From the NCBI GenBank assembly GCA_964620045.1, contig CAZUJL010000010.1, forward strand, positions 1-64,000: a stretch of 64,000 nt of DNA. The letters are read 5' to 3'. The translations under genes and the position numbers were made by a program. The notes beneath the pieces are model-generated. The model was not told the DNA's origin and ran no database searches. It worked only from the letters and a program-made list of their open reading frames with translations. Position 1 is the stretch's first letter. Each line of letters starts with the position of its first letter. This stretch comes from VFKU01 sp964620045. GTDB taxonomy: Bacteria; Hydrogenedentota; Hydrogenedentia; Hydrogenedentales; GCA-2746185. Below are positions 33,149 through 42,074 of the stretch, one piece after another.

Positions 33149-34315
33149 ATGAGTGCACGGCAGCGCATCGGCGTCTTCGGGGGCACCTTCGACCCCATTC
33201 ATAACGTGCATTTGAATGCCGCGCGCGCCGCGCTCGATCAGGCGCACCTCGACCGCGTGCTGTTTGTCGTGTCCGCGCGGCCGCCGCACAAGAAGGACGA
33301 CACCGCGGCGACCCCCGAGCAACGGCTGGACATGGTGCGCGCGGCGATTGCGGGCGAGTCGCGTTTCGAGATTTCCGACATCGAGTTCCACCGCGACGGC
33401 CCGTCGTACACGCACGACACGCTGGCCGAACTCGCGCGGCTGAATCCGCAAAGCGAGCTATTTTTGATCATTGGCGACGACTCGTTCGCGGAATTTCCGT
33501 CGTGGCGCGCGCCGGACGCAATTCTCGCCCATGCGAAATTATTGGTATTGCCGAGGCCGGGAAAGACGCGCACGGCGCCGGATTCGATGCGCGGGAAGTA
33601 CGAGTATCTTCCGTTCCAGGAAAGCGACATGTCGTCGACCGACATCCGGCGGCGTGTGGAATCCGGCCAGTCGATCAGCGGGCTGGTGCCCGAGACGATC
33701 GAGCAGTTTATTCATCAGAACCAACTATATGGTGACGTTGTGAAGTTTGATACTCCACGCGCGGATGAATTTGTCGCGCTGCTGCGCGAGCGGCTTCCGG
33801 AGAAGACCTATCGCCACACGATTTCGGTGGCACAGACGATGCTGGACGCGGCCGAAGCGGCCGGCGTTCCGCCGGAGCAGGCGGTGACGGCGGGGCTGTT
33901 GCATGATTTGTGCAAGCCGCTGAAGGGCGATGCGCTGGCGGAAAAGGCGCGGCGCTACGGCATCACGCAGTATCTGGATGTGCCGAATCTGCTGCACGGG
34001 CCCGTGGCGGCGGAAGAGATACGGCACGAACTGGGTGTGCACGACGAAGACGTAATCGACGCAATCCGCTGGCACACGACCGGGCGCGCGGACTGGTGCC
34101 GCGTGGGGCAGGTGCTGTTTTACGGCGACTTTTCCGAGCCGCGGCGCCCGCATCCACAGGCAGCCGAGGCGCGTGCGATTCTGAAGAAGGACGGTTTCAA
34201 CGCCGCGCTGCGGTATGTGGTGCGCGAAAAATTCCACCACGTGAAAAAGAAATTCGCGCCGGAACCGAACGCGGTCGCCTTCGAAGAGTGGGTGAACCGC
34301 CGTTACCCGGCATGA
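33149..34315 (+). CDS. nadD: Nicotinate-nucleotide adenylyltransferase fused to a YqeK-like HD hydrolase
   Basis: A 388-residue fusion. Residues 1-190 are NadD: GVFGGTFDPIHNVHLNAA with the GxFxPxHxGH-type nucleotide motif, ARPPHKKD, and SSTDIRRRVESGQSISGLVP. From about residue 208 follows an HD domain: YRHTISVAQTML, GLLHDLCKP (HD metal pair), LLHGPVAAEEIR and AIRWHTTGR, matching the YqeK family of dinucleoside-tetraphosphate hydrolases. In many bacteria nadD and yqeK are adjacent genes; here they are joined. The ATG at 33149 is chosen over a TTG one codon earlier. It starts 8 bases after proA. Confidence 0.93.
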   Translation: MSARQRIGVFGGTFDPIHNVHLNAARAALDQAHLDRVLFVVSARPPHKKDDTAATPEQRLDMVRAAIAGESRFEISDIEFHRDGPSYTHDTLAELARLNPQSELFLIIGDDSFAEFPSWRAPDAILAHAKLLVLPRPGKTRTAPDSMRGKYEYLPFQESDMSSTDIRRRVESGQSISGLVPETIEQFIHQNQLYGDVVKFDTPRADEFVALLRERLPEKTYRHTISVAQTMLDAAEAAGVPPEQAVTAGLLHDLCKPLKGDALAEKARRYGITQYLDVPNLLHGPVAAEEIRHELGVHDEDVIDAIRWHTTGRADWCRVGQVLFYGDFSEPRRPHPQAAEARAILKKDGFNAALRYVVREKFHHVKKKFAPEPNAVAFEEWVNRRYPA

Positions 34316-35094
34316 GTACACCCGATCCCTTTGCCGATCTCGGGCGCTACTACGACGCGCTGATGAAGGAAGTGGACTACGACCGTTGGGTCGTGGTCAC
34401 TTCGCTGCTGGCGGAGTTGCTACCCACGAAATTCCGGCATGTGGATCTCGCGTGCGGCACGGGGCGTTTGCTGAAGCGGCTAATTCAGCACAAATGGAAC
34501 AGCATCGGCGCGGATTTTTCCGGCGGAATGCTGCGCGAGGCAAAACGCGGGCCGTATCGTGCTCCGCTCGTGCGCGCGGACCTGGCCGCGCTGCCGTTCG
34601 GCCGGCAATTTCACTACGCGACCTGCGCGTTCGACAGTGTCAATTTTCTGCTCGACGATGCCCAACTGCGCGCGGCAATCCGCGAGGCCTCGCGCATTCT
34701 GGTCGATGGCGGCATTTACTACTTCGACGTGATCACCGAGCGCATGGTGACCCAGCATTTTGAAGGCAAGAAGTGGTCGGAAGACAACGGCGGCTTCTCG
34801 ACGAACTGGGAAGGCCGCTTTGATCGCAAGAGTCGCATCGCCGAGATCGAGATTCGCGTGAACACCGGGCCGAGCTACACCACGCGCGAGCGTGTATACA
34901 CGCCGGAGGAAATTGAATCGGCCATCAGCGCGGCGGGCCTGACTGTGCTTGGCGAGTTTGATGCCGCCACCTGGAAACGTCCGACCTACCGAACCATTCG
35001 CGTGGATTATGTGACGGCGCGGAACCCCGCGAAGGGGATCGAGAAGAAGCTGAACGAAGTTGGGAAACGGGTTCGGCTGGCCTTGGGGAAGTAG
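34312..35094 (+). CDS. SAM-dependent methyltransferase
   Basis: A 260-residue class I methyltransferase. It opens DPFADLGRYYDALMKEVDYD, then motif I RHVDLACGTGRLLKRLIQ, motif II SIGADFSGGMLREAK, and FDSVNFLLDD. The pattern resembles small-molecule methyltransferases of the YcgJ/Methyltransf_25 type; the acceptor is unknown. The ATG at 34312 overlaps the previous stop (ATGA). It closes the rplU-to-nadD operon. Confidence 0.88.
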   Translation: MSTPDPFADLGRYYDALMKEVDYDRWVVVTSLLAELLPTKFRHVDLACGTGRLLKRLIQHKWNSIGADFSGGMLREAKRGPYRAPLVRADLAALPFGRQFHYATCAFDSVNFLLDDAQLRAAIREASRILVDGGIYYFDVITERMVTQHFEGKKWSEDNGGFSTNWEGRFDRKSRIAEIEIRVNTGPSYTTRERVYTPEEIESAISAAGLTVLGEFDAATWKRPTYRTIRVDYVTARNPAKGIEKKLNEVGKRVRLALGK

Positions 35095-35330
35095 GGGACT
35101 GACTGCGAATTTCCGTTAGCTCACGTGGCACCACATCTTAATTGGACATCGTTGATCGGGGAGACTCGAACGTTCGGTGATTCGGAAATTCGTAGTCTGT
35201 CCCCGGTTTTATTCCGAAAACAGGGGACAGACTACGAATCGCTATAGAAGATAGGAATCGAGAGACTGCCGGCGTTACCTCACGCGCTGCTAATAGCGGT
35301 ACGCGCTGCGGCGATTCGCAGTCAGTCCCT
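35094..35330. repeat. Nested inverted-repeat (REP-like) element
   Basis: Four copies of a 16-17-base unit are arranged as two nested inverted pairs. The outer arms are GGGACTGACTGCGAAT (35095-35110) and its complement (35314-35329). The inner arms, GGGGACAGACTACGAAT (35223-35239) and its exact complement (35188-35204), flank an 18-base loop region. Outer and inner units differ at two positions. The block fills the gap between the methyltransferase stop and the metF stop. It may fold as a strong hairpin on either RNA and act as a terminator. Confidence 0.75.
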
Positions 35331-36208
35331 CAGTTTTCCGGCACGTGCAACGCGTGCAGGACTTCGCTGGTGGCGCGAGACTTGTTCAGCACGTAGAAGT
35401 GGATGCCGGGGACGCCGTGTTGTTTGAGGTCCTCGCATTGCGCGATGGCGTGGGCCACACCGATTTCGTGTTGCGCTTCGGCGTCTGCGGTGACTTTTTC
35501 CAGGTCGCTGCGGAATTTCGCGGGGAATTTCGCGGCGCACATGCTCGTCATGCGATTGATTTGGTCGTATGACGTCGCGGGGATGATGCCCGGCACGATC
35601 GGCACGCGGATGCCGGCGGCGGCGCAACGCTCGCGGAAACGGTAGAAGTCGGCATTGTCGAAGAACAATTGCGTGATCACCACATCCGCGCCGCAATCGA
35701 CCTTGCGCTTGAGGTTGTCGAGGTCCACTTGCTCGCTCGGCGCTTCGGCGTGTTTTTCCGGATAGCCGCCGACCGCGATGCCAAGATTCGGAAACTCGCC
35801 GTGGATGAGTTTCACCAGATCGCTTCCGTATTTCAGGCCGCCTTCGGTCGCCGTGAAACTGGTTTGACCTTTCGGCGCGTCGCCGCGGATCGCGACGATA
35901 TTCTGAATGCCCTGCGCCTGTGCGCGGCGAAGATACGCGCGCAGATCGTCCACCGTTGCGTTCACACAGGTGAGGTGTGAGGCGACCGGCGTCGAGCCAC
36001 CGATCTTTTGCACGCGCGCGAGCGTGTCCAGCGTCTTGTCGCGCGTCGAGCCGCCGGCGCCGTAGGTGCAGGTCACGAAGTTCGGCTTGAACTTGAACAA
36101 CGCGCGGAGATTTTCCTCCAAAGCCACGGTGCCGTCGTCGGTCTTGGGCGGGAACAGTTCGTACGAAAGGACAAAGGGGTTGCTGCGGTAGATTTGGGAA
36201 AAGGACAT
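35330..36208 (-). CDS. metF: 5,10-methylenetetrahydrofolate reductase
   Basis: A 292-residue TIM-barrel flavoprotein. It reads SYELFPPKTDDG (substrate glutamate region), FVTCTYGAGGSTRDKTLD, NIVAIRGDAPKG (FAD site) and ITQLFFDNADFYRF. It makes 5-methyltetrahydrofolate, the methyl donor for MetH, encoded divergently 296 bases away. The ATG at 36208 is chosen; the frame continues upstream to a GTG without conserved sequence. Its stop overlaps the last base of the repeat element. Confidence 0.95.
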   Translation of the reverse strand: MSFSQIYRSNPFVLSYELFPPKTDDGTVALEENLRALFKFKPNFVTCTYGAGGSTRDKTLDTLARVQKIGGSTPVASHLTCVNATVDDLRAYLRRAQAQGIQNIVAIRGDAPKGQTSFTATEGGLKYGSDLVKLIHGEFPNLGIAVGGYPEKHAEAPSEQVDLDNLKRKVDCGADVVITQLFFDNADFYRFRERCAAAGIRVPIVPGIIPATSYDQINRMTSMCAAKFPAKFRSDLEKVTADAEAQHEIGVAHAIAQCEDLKQHGVPGIHFYVLNKSRATSEVLHALHVPEN

Positions 36209-36504
36209 GGACTGGGGCTGGCTCCGGCGTAAGACAGGTGCTGTCAATAGATTAGCGTTCGGCGACACGGCGGGCAAGCCTCCTCGGGAAGGGAAGTCCC
36301 GCCGCGGCCGGCGTGGGTTCCCGAGACGGGAACGAGTGCCCCCTAAATAGGGACTTTTAGGAGAAAGTCGAAGTGAATCCACAGGATCGAGAGCCGAGTA
36401 CGATGACGAGTACGAATACGAGTACGAAGGCTGGCGCGGGCTTTATCGCGGGTGGTTCCAGTGCGTACCATACGCATCCTGTTTTGCGTGGTACGGAGGC
36501 GGAT
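36209..36504 (+). promoter_or_regulatory. Structured region between divergent metF and metH; candidate metH leader
   Basis: This 296-base gap contains hairpins CGGGA/TCCCG (36285-36301), GTTCCCG-AGA-CGGGAAC (36317-36333) and CCCTA/TAGGG (36341-36352). It also has three CGAGTACGA units at exact 12-base spacing (36395, 36407, 36419) and a larger bulged stem, CGTACCA/TGGTACG plus CGCA/TGCG (36464-36495), whose last base touches the metH ribosome binding site GGAGG (36495-36499). This suggests control of metH translation. I could not match it to a known cobalamin, SAM or SAH riboswitch consensus by eye. Confidence 0.5.
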
Positions 36505-39500
36505 GTGACGTTTTTAGAGATGTTGAAAGACCGGGTGGTGGTGCTCGATGGCGGCATGGGCACGCAGACCCAGACGCTGGACCTGCGCGACGCGGATTAC
36601 GGCGGCGCGGACTACCGCATGCTGGGCGACCTGCTGTGCTTTTCACGGCCCGACGCGATTGAGAACATCCACTACCGGTACTACCAGTCCGGCGCGAACG
36701 CGGTGGAGACGAACACCTTTGGCGCGTCGCCGTTCCGCCTGTCGGAATACGACTTCAGCACCATCGACCTCGCGAAATTTTCCGCGTTGCCGCAGGAACT
36801 CGAGCTGCGCAAGGCGGGCTATGACCAGATCGCGTACTGGATGAACGTGAGCGCGTGCCGGCTCGCGGCGAAGGCGCGCGAACGCTTCAAAGGCTCGGCG
36901 GAGTACGACGGCCGGCCGCTGTTCATCGTCGGCAGCATCGGGCCGAGCAACCGTGTGCTCTCGAAGACGAACGCGGATCTGCGCGTGTCGACCTTCGAGG
37001 CGATCTCGGACAATTTCTATCACCAGGTCATCGGCCTGATCGACGGTGGCGCGGACGTGCTGCTGTTTGAGACGCAGCAGGACATTCTCGAAGTGAAGGC
37101 CGCCGTGCATGGCGCGCAGCGCGCGCTGGCGGAGAAGGGCAAGCGCCTGCCGATCATGGCGCAGGTGACCGTCGATCAGTTCAGCAAGATGCAGATTTTC
37201 AATACCGACATTCACGCGGCGCTGGTGACGGTCGCGGGCATCGGTGTGGACACCTTTGGCATTAACTGCAGCATTGGCCCGGATTTAATGACGAAGACGG
37301 TGGAGACGCTGTCGCGGTATTCGCCGTTGCCGATCAGCGTGATTCCAAACGCGGGACTGCCGGTTTCCGAGAACGGGAAGACGGTTTATAAATTCACGCC
37401 GGACAAGATGGCGGAATACCTGAAGCGTTTCGTCGAAGAATACGGTGTGAACATCGTCGGCGGATGCTGCGGCACGGGCCCGGATCACATTCGCGCCGTG
37501 AGCGCGGCAGTGAAGGGTTTGCGCCCGAAAGCGCGCACGCCGCACACGGGCCTGTTCGTTTCGGGGCCGCAGAACGCAATTGAGCTGGACAGCAGCCGCA
37601 CGCTGATCATGATCGGCGAGCGCCTGAACGTGCGCGGTTCGAAGAAAGTGCGCGAAGCGGTCGAACGCGAAGGCGGCATCGACCATGCGGCGCTGGAAGA
37701 GGTCGTCGAAGAAGAAATGGGCGCGCTCGGGGTGCGCCTGATCGATGTGTGCATGGACTCGAACCTCGTCGATACGACCACGGTTCTCAAGGAAGTCATC
37801 CATCAGCAGACGGCGGACTTCCCCGGCGCGATGTGCATTGACTCCTTCGCCGTGGACGCGCTGCAGGAAGCGGCGAAGGCCTATCCCGGCCGACCGATCA
37901 TCAACTCGATGTCACTGGAAGAATTTTCGCCCGGCGTGTCAAAGATTGAGGCCGTCATCAAGGCGACGAATTTCCACAATCCGCTGTACGTGGGTCTGTG
38001 CGCGGGGCCGAAGGGTCCCGCCGCGACACGCGAGGACAAAGCTGCGCTCGCGAAGGAGATCGTTGAACAGGCGGCCAAGTACGGCGTGGGCGCCGAGCGG
38101 ATTTTGATCGACATGAATGTGTTTCCGCTGGGGTCGGAAGCGGATCCGAGCATGAACTTCGCGCTGGAATCGCTCGAGTCGATCCCGATGATCAAGGCGA
38201 TTCATCCGAGACTGATGACGTCGTGCGGCGTTGGCAACCTGACGAACGGCCTCGCGAGCAAGCCGTACATGCGCAAAGTGCTCACGTCGGTATGGCTCGA
38301 CGAAGGCCGCAAGCGCGGGCTCGACGCCGCGATCGTGAACCCGAACCATTACGTGTTCGTCGAGAATATCGACAAGCACGACTACGAGCTTGCGCTGCGC
38401 GCGATTCTTCACCGCGATATGGAGGCCTTCGAAGAACTCGAACGCATCGCCGACATCAAGAAGGGCGGCACAGGCGCGAAACGCACGAGCTACGACGACC
38501 TGCCGGCGGAAGAAGCGATCTGCGAGAAGGTGTTTGACGGATTCAAGGAGCGTGTGGCGGGATCGATCACGATCGACGGCCACGCGTACCCATACGCCGA
38601 CCGCATCGTGTTGCAGGCGGCGGACGCGATTGCGCGGCACGACCCGCTGGATTTCATCAACGGCTACCTGATGCGCGCCATGCAGCGGCTCGGCGACGGC
38701 TTCGGCCGCGGCGAGGTATCGCTGCCGCATCTGCTGAAGTCGGCCGACGTGATGAAGCAGGTGATGGGCTTTTTGGAAGAGTACATGCGCGTGCGGAGTG
38801 GCGTGGATCTGCATGACCGCATCGAGTACAAGGGCACGATCGTGATCGGCACGGTGTATCAGGACGTACACTCGATCGGGAAAGACCTCGCGAAGACGCT
38901 GTTCGAGAATTACGGCTACCGCGTGATCGATCTCGGCGTGATGACGCCGCTGCAGCAGTACATCGACAAGGCGAAAGAATATAAGGCCGACGCGATCGGC
39001 ATGTCCGCGCTGCTCGTGCAGACGTCGAACCACATGATCACGGTTTCGAAGATGATGAAGGAGCAGGGGCTCGAAGATACGTATGTGCTGATCGGCGGCG
39101 CGCCCGTGAGCGATCGGCATGCGGCCTATGTCGCGCTTGCCGGCGACGAAGACGTCGGTCATATGCGCAAAAATGTCTTCTATTGCCCGACGGCGATGGA
39201 CGGCGTGAACGTGATGAACGAACTCGTCACGGCGAAGGATGCCGGGCCGATTCTGAATCGCAATGTGGAAAAGCTGCGCGCGCGGTATGAGCGCGCGGTG
39301 CGTCGCGCACGCGAAGACGAAGAACTGCGCAGCACGCTGCCGCGGCGCGTGGTGTCGTTCGACAAGTACAAGCTATCGGACAAGCCATGGTTCGCGCCGG
39401 AGCTGGTGTCGGTGCCGCTGGTGAAATTCCGGCCGCATATCGACAAGCGCAATTTGTTCTCGCTGAACTGGAAGTTCGGCGCGGCGTCCAAGCAAGTAAA

Positions 39501-40122
39501 ACAGGGAACGACCCCCGAGGAATTGGAAAAGCTGTTTCTCGAATGGACGGCGCGCGCCGACGCGGAAGGCTGGCTGGAGCCGCAGGGCGTAATGGCGTGT
39601 TTCCCGGCGTATTCCGATGGCGATCATGTGATCGTGCTCGATCCGAAAGACAACAAGACGGAACTCGCGCGGTTTGTCTTCGACATCGTGATTGGCGCGA
39701 ACCGGGACGACATTATTTCGGGCGCGCAATACTTCCGCTCGAACGGAACGCTGGACGCCATCGGGTTGCAGATTTCGTCCGCAGGCCCGGTGGTGGATGA
39801 TCAGCTTGCGAAGTTTAAGGCGGCCGGCGACTCGGAAGCCGCGCTGTTCCTGCAGGGCTTGTCGGATCGCATCGCCGAAGACATGGCTGAGTATGTGCAC
39901 AACCAGTTGCGCGAGCGGCTGGGGCTGGGCGGCACGAAACAGGGCACGCGCTGGTCGCCGGGTTATCCCGCGATCACGAAGATTGGGCAGAACATCGACA
40001 TCCACCGGCTGCTCGAGGCGCAGAAGCGCATCGGCGCGCGTGTGACAGAGGCGGGCGAGTTCTTCCCGACCGGATGCACTGCGGCGGTTGTGTCGTTCCA
40101 CCCCGACGCGCGGTACATGTAG
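36505..40122 (+). CDS. metH: Cobalamin-dependent methionine synthase
   Basis: A full-length 1205-residue four-module enzyme. It has the homocysteine domain (VVLDGGMGTQTQTLDLRDAD; zinc cysteines in GINCSIGPD and IVGGCCGTGPDH), the folate domain (LIMIGERLNVRGSKKVREA), the B12 cap and binding domain with the cobalt-ligand motif DVHSIGKD followed by VIDLGVMTPLQQYIDKA, and the activation domain (SLNWKFGAASK; GTRWSPGYPA). It transfers the methyl group of 5-methyl-THF to homocysteine. The frame is open to a GTG at 36373. The GTG at 36505 is chosen because GGAGGCGGAT sits at ideal spacing and gives the usual start TFLEMLKDRVVVLDG; the upstream 44 codons are repetitive leader. Confidence 0.96.
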   Translation: MTFLEMLKDRVVVLDGGMGTQTQTLDLRDADYGGADYRMLGDLLCFSRPDAIENIHYRYYQSGANAVETNTFGASPFRLSEYDFSTIDLAKFSALPQELELRKAGYDQIAYWMNVSACRLAAKARERFKGSAEYDGRPLFIVGSIGPSNRVLSKTNADLRVSTFEAISDNFYHQVIGLIDGGADVLLFETQQDILEVKAAVHGAQRALAEKGKRLPIMAQVTVDQFSKMQIFNTDIHAALVTVAGIGVDTFGINCSIGPDLMTKTVETLSRYSPLPISVIPNAGLPVSENGKTVYKFTPDKMAEYLKRFVEEYGVNIVGGCCGTGPDHIRAVSAAVKGLRPKARTPHTGLFVSGPQNAIELDSSRTLIMIGERLNVRGSKKVREAVEREGGIDHAALEEVVEEEMGALGVRLIDVCMDSNLVDTTTVLKEVIHQQTADFPGAMCIDSFAVDALQEAAKAYPGRPIINSMSLEEFSPGVSKIEAVIKATNFHNPLYVGLCAGPKGPAATREDKAALAKEIVEQAAKYGVGAERILIDMNVFPLGSEADPSMNFALESLESIPMIKAIHPRLMTSCGVGNLTNGLASKPYMRKVLTSVWLDEGRKRGLDAAIVNPNHYVFVENIDKHDYELALRAILHRDMEAFEELERIADIKKGGTGAKRTSYDDLPAEEAICEKVFDGFKERVAGSITIDGHAYPYADRIVLQAADAIARHDPLDFINGYLMRAMQRLGDGFGRGEVSLPHLLKSADVMKQVMGFLEEYMRVRSGVDLHDRIEYKGTIVIGTVYQDVHSIGKDLAKTLFENYGYRVIDLGVMTPLQQYIDKAKEYKADAIGMSALLVQTSNHMITVSKMMKEQGLEDTYVLIGGAPVSDRHAAYVALAGDEDVGHMRKNVFYCPTAMDGVNVMNELVTAKDAGPILNRNVEKLRARYERAVRRAREDEELRSTLPRRVVSFDKYKLSDKPWFAPELVSVPLVKFRPHIDKRNLFSLNWKFGAASKQVKQGTTPEELEKLFLEWTARADAEGWLEPQGVMACFPAYSDGDHVIVLDPKDNKTELARFVFDIVIGANRDDIISGAQYFRSNGTLDAIGLQISSAGPVVDDQLAKFKAAGDSEAALFLQGLSDRIAEDMAEYVHNQLRERLGLGGTKQGTRWSPGYPAITKIGQNIDIHRLLEAQKRIGARVTEAGEFFPTGCTAAVVSFHPDARYM

Positions 40123-40125
40123 GGT

Positions 40126-40689
40126 TCAGCGCCGGCGGGTGAGCTGCGCGGCGAAATCCTGAATTGCTTTTTCCGTGTCGGTGATCTCGGTGGCGTTTGG
40201 ATTCACCGTGCGGGCCGCCGCAATATATTGCTCCGCCCGTGCGAGCGACTGCAGCGAGACGTCGACGAGCGAACGTTCCCGCGCGAACACTTCGGCCTGG
40301 ATCAGCAGCGCTTTGGCGGCGTCGATGTTGCACATGAGCTCGAAGTAGCGCGCGTCGTATCGCTTGATGCCGCTCTCGCGGTTGCGCCGCTCGAAGAGAC
40401 CCAGGGCCGTCTTGAATTCATTCTCCGCAAGCCCCATTTGCCGCACGTCGAGCGAGGCGAGGTAGGTGCGCGCGAGATAAAAGTGCGCGCCGGGGTGCAG
40501 CGGATCGAGCATGAGGTAGGCCTTGAGCGCGCTCTGTGCATCCGCGTATTGCTGATCGAGGCAGAGCCGCTCGGCCTCGTCGAATTTGGCCTGCAACTCG
40601 GCCGGCGTCGGGCCGCGATTGCAGCCCGCCGCCAGCGTGATCAGGCCGGCGGCGATCGCAATCGCCGCGCGGCCTCGAACAATTACCAT
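40126..40689 (-). CDS. TPR-like lipoprotein
   Basis: A 187-residue protein with a lipoprotein signal (AIAIAAGLITLAAGC, lipobox LAAGC, Cys23). The mature part is helical, with TPR-like spacing: RLCLDQQYADAQSALKAYLM and HFYLARTYLASLDVRQMG. It overlaps the end of the degenerate HtrA gene by 7 bases, making a three-gene operon with the two HtrA-like proteins. It may be a periplasmic adaptor for them (inference). Confidence 0.8.
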   Translation of the reverse strand: MVIVRGRAAIAIAAGLITLAAGCNRGPTPAELQAKFDEAERLCLDQQYADAQSALKAYLMLDPLHPGAHFYLARTYLASLDVRQMGLAENEFKTALGLFERRNRESGIKRYDARYFELMCNIDAAKALLIQAEVFARERSLVDVSLQSLARAEQYIAAARTVNPNATEITDTEKAIQDFAAQLTRRR

Positions 40690-42074
40690 CGCGGCTGCAC
40701 GCGGAAGAAGGCGGTATTCGCGCCAACGCGGCAGAAGAACGTGACCTCCGAGTTCTTCGCCTGTTTTTCCGCTTCCACGGCCGCCGTGAACGCCTGGAGA
40801 CTGCCTGTCGGGCGGCCGCCGAGCGCGAGAATGACAAAGCCCGGACGCAATCCGCCGATCGCGGCGGGGCTGCCCGAGCGCACGCGGCGCACGATCACCC
40901 CGTCGACGTCCTCCGGAAGGCTGAGCGCGATGCGCACGTCGGTGGTCAGCTCGCGCACGGTGAGGCCGAAGGTTGTATCCTCGGTTTCCTGTGCTTCGCG
41001 GCCCGACTTCGGACGCGGCAACAGCGTGAGCCGGATTTCCATGGTTTCGCCGCCGCGGATGAGCGTGATCGGCAGCGGTTCGTTCAGCGGGCTCTCGCGC
41101 ACGAGCTTCGTGAAGCCGAGCACATCCGGGTCCTGCTTCGCCGTCATCGGGCGGCCATTGAACGAGGTGATGATGTCGCCCATGCGCAGGCCGGCGCGAT
41201 CCGCGGGCGAGCCCTGGATCACAGTGCTCACGATCAGCCCACCGTTTTTCGGCAGGCTCCAGTATTCGGCGAAGTCGTCCGTCAGCGGCTGCGTGTACAC
41301 GCCCAGCCACGCGTCACCTTGGTTGTTGTCAGGCGTTTCTTCCGTCGGCGGTGCGTCGAGGTGCTTTTGGAACAACGCCGTCTGATACACCAATGGATGC
41401 CCGCTGCGCGTGTACAGTTCGCCTCCTTCCTGACTCGACAAATCGAATCCGACCAAGCCGACGATCTCGCCGGCACGATTCACGACCGGTCCGCCGACGA
41501 AACCGAAGGGCACCGCGTCGTCGAGCGCATACGTCGTGCGCGGCTCGTTGAGAACCGCGCCGATCCGGCGAATCTGAATTCCGCGCGCGAAGTCGAGCGT
41601 CTCGCGCAGCAGGCCGATCAGGAGAATCGGCTCGCCGATCGACAGTGCCTTGCCTTTTTGGAAGGTGAGGTGCGGCAGGTTTTCCGGCGGCGAGCTCATG
41701 CGCAGCAGCGCGATGTTGATGTCTTCCGGTTTGTGCAACAGCGTGACGTCATACTTGCGTTCCTGGCCGGGGAAGGACGCCTTGATGTTCAGCGGCCGGC
41801 GGTTCTCGAGCACCATGTGCCCCTGGCTGAGGATGAGTCCGTCCGCGGATACGATCACGCCGGTCGAGTTTGCCTCGCGCATGCTCATCTCGCCGGTCTG
41901 CGCGTTCGTGATCTCCAGCGAGTACTCCAGGAGCACGAGCGCGGGGGAGGCGGTGTCGAAAGCCTTCTTGATGACGGTCTGCGAAAATCCGTCGGGCGAG
42001 ACAGCGGGGTCGGCAAATCCGGCGGACGCGATAATCGCGAGTGCCGGGATCAGGAGGCTCTGAAACTTATTCAC
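40683..42074 (-). CDS. Degenerate HtrA-like protein lacking catalytic residues
   Basis: A 463-residue exported protein with a signal peptide (SLLIPALAIIASAGFADP). The trypsin-fold region retains His86 in LILSQGHMVL. The expected aspartate is Asn120 (EDINIALLRM) and the nucleophile position is Val193 (PFGFVGGPVV instead of GNSGGP), so it should have no protease activity. Two PDZ domains follow: PADRAGLRMGDIITSFNGRP (about 300-320) and SPAAIGGLRPGFVILALGGR (about 405-425). It overlaps the active HtrA gene upstream by 8 bases. A regulatory or substrate-binding partner of that protease is likely but inferred. Confidence 0.85.
   Translation of the reverse strand: MNKFQSLLIPALAIIASAGFADPAVSPDGFSQTVIKKAFDTASPALVLLEYSLEITNAQTGEMSMREANSTGVIVSADGLILSQGHMVLENRRPLNIKASFPGQERKYDVTLLHKPEDINIALLRMSSPPENLPHLTFQKGKALSIGEPILLIGLLRETLDFARGIQIRRIGAVLNEPRTTYALDDAVPFGFVGGPVVNRAGEIVGLVGFDLSSQEGGELYTRSGHPLVYQTALFQKHLDAPPTEETPDNNQGDAWLGVYTQPLTDDFAEYWSLPKNGGLIVSTVIQGSPADRAGLRMGDIITSFNGRPMTAKQDPDVLGFTKLVRESPLNEPLPITLIRGGETMEIRLTLLPRPKSGREAQETEDTTFGLTVRELTTDVRIALSLPEDVDGVIVRRVRSGSPAAIGGLRPGFVILALGGRPTGSLQAFTAAVEAEKQAKNSEVTFFCRVGANTAFFRVQPRW

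Noticed and set aside
36373..36504. N-terminal extension of MetH from the GTG at 36373
   Set aside because: The 44 codons are built from short repeats and hairpins, and a GTG with ideal GGAGG spacing at 36505 matches the family start.
36209..36504. Cobalamin or SAM riboswitch before metH
   Set aside because: Hairpins are present, but I could not find a conserved B12-box or SAM-I core by eye; retained only as an unclassified leader.
37939..39162. Minus-strand open frame of 407 codons over metH
   Set aside because: Antisense shadow; metH on the plus strand has complete catalytic motifs.
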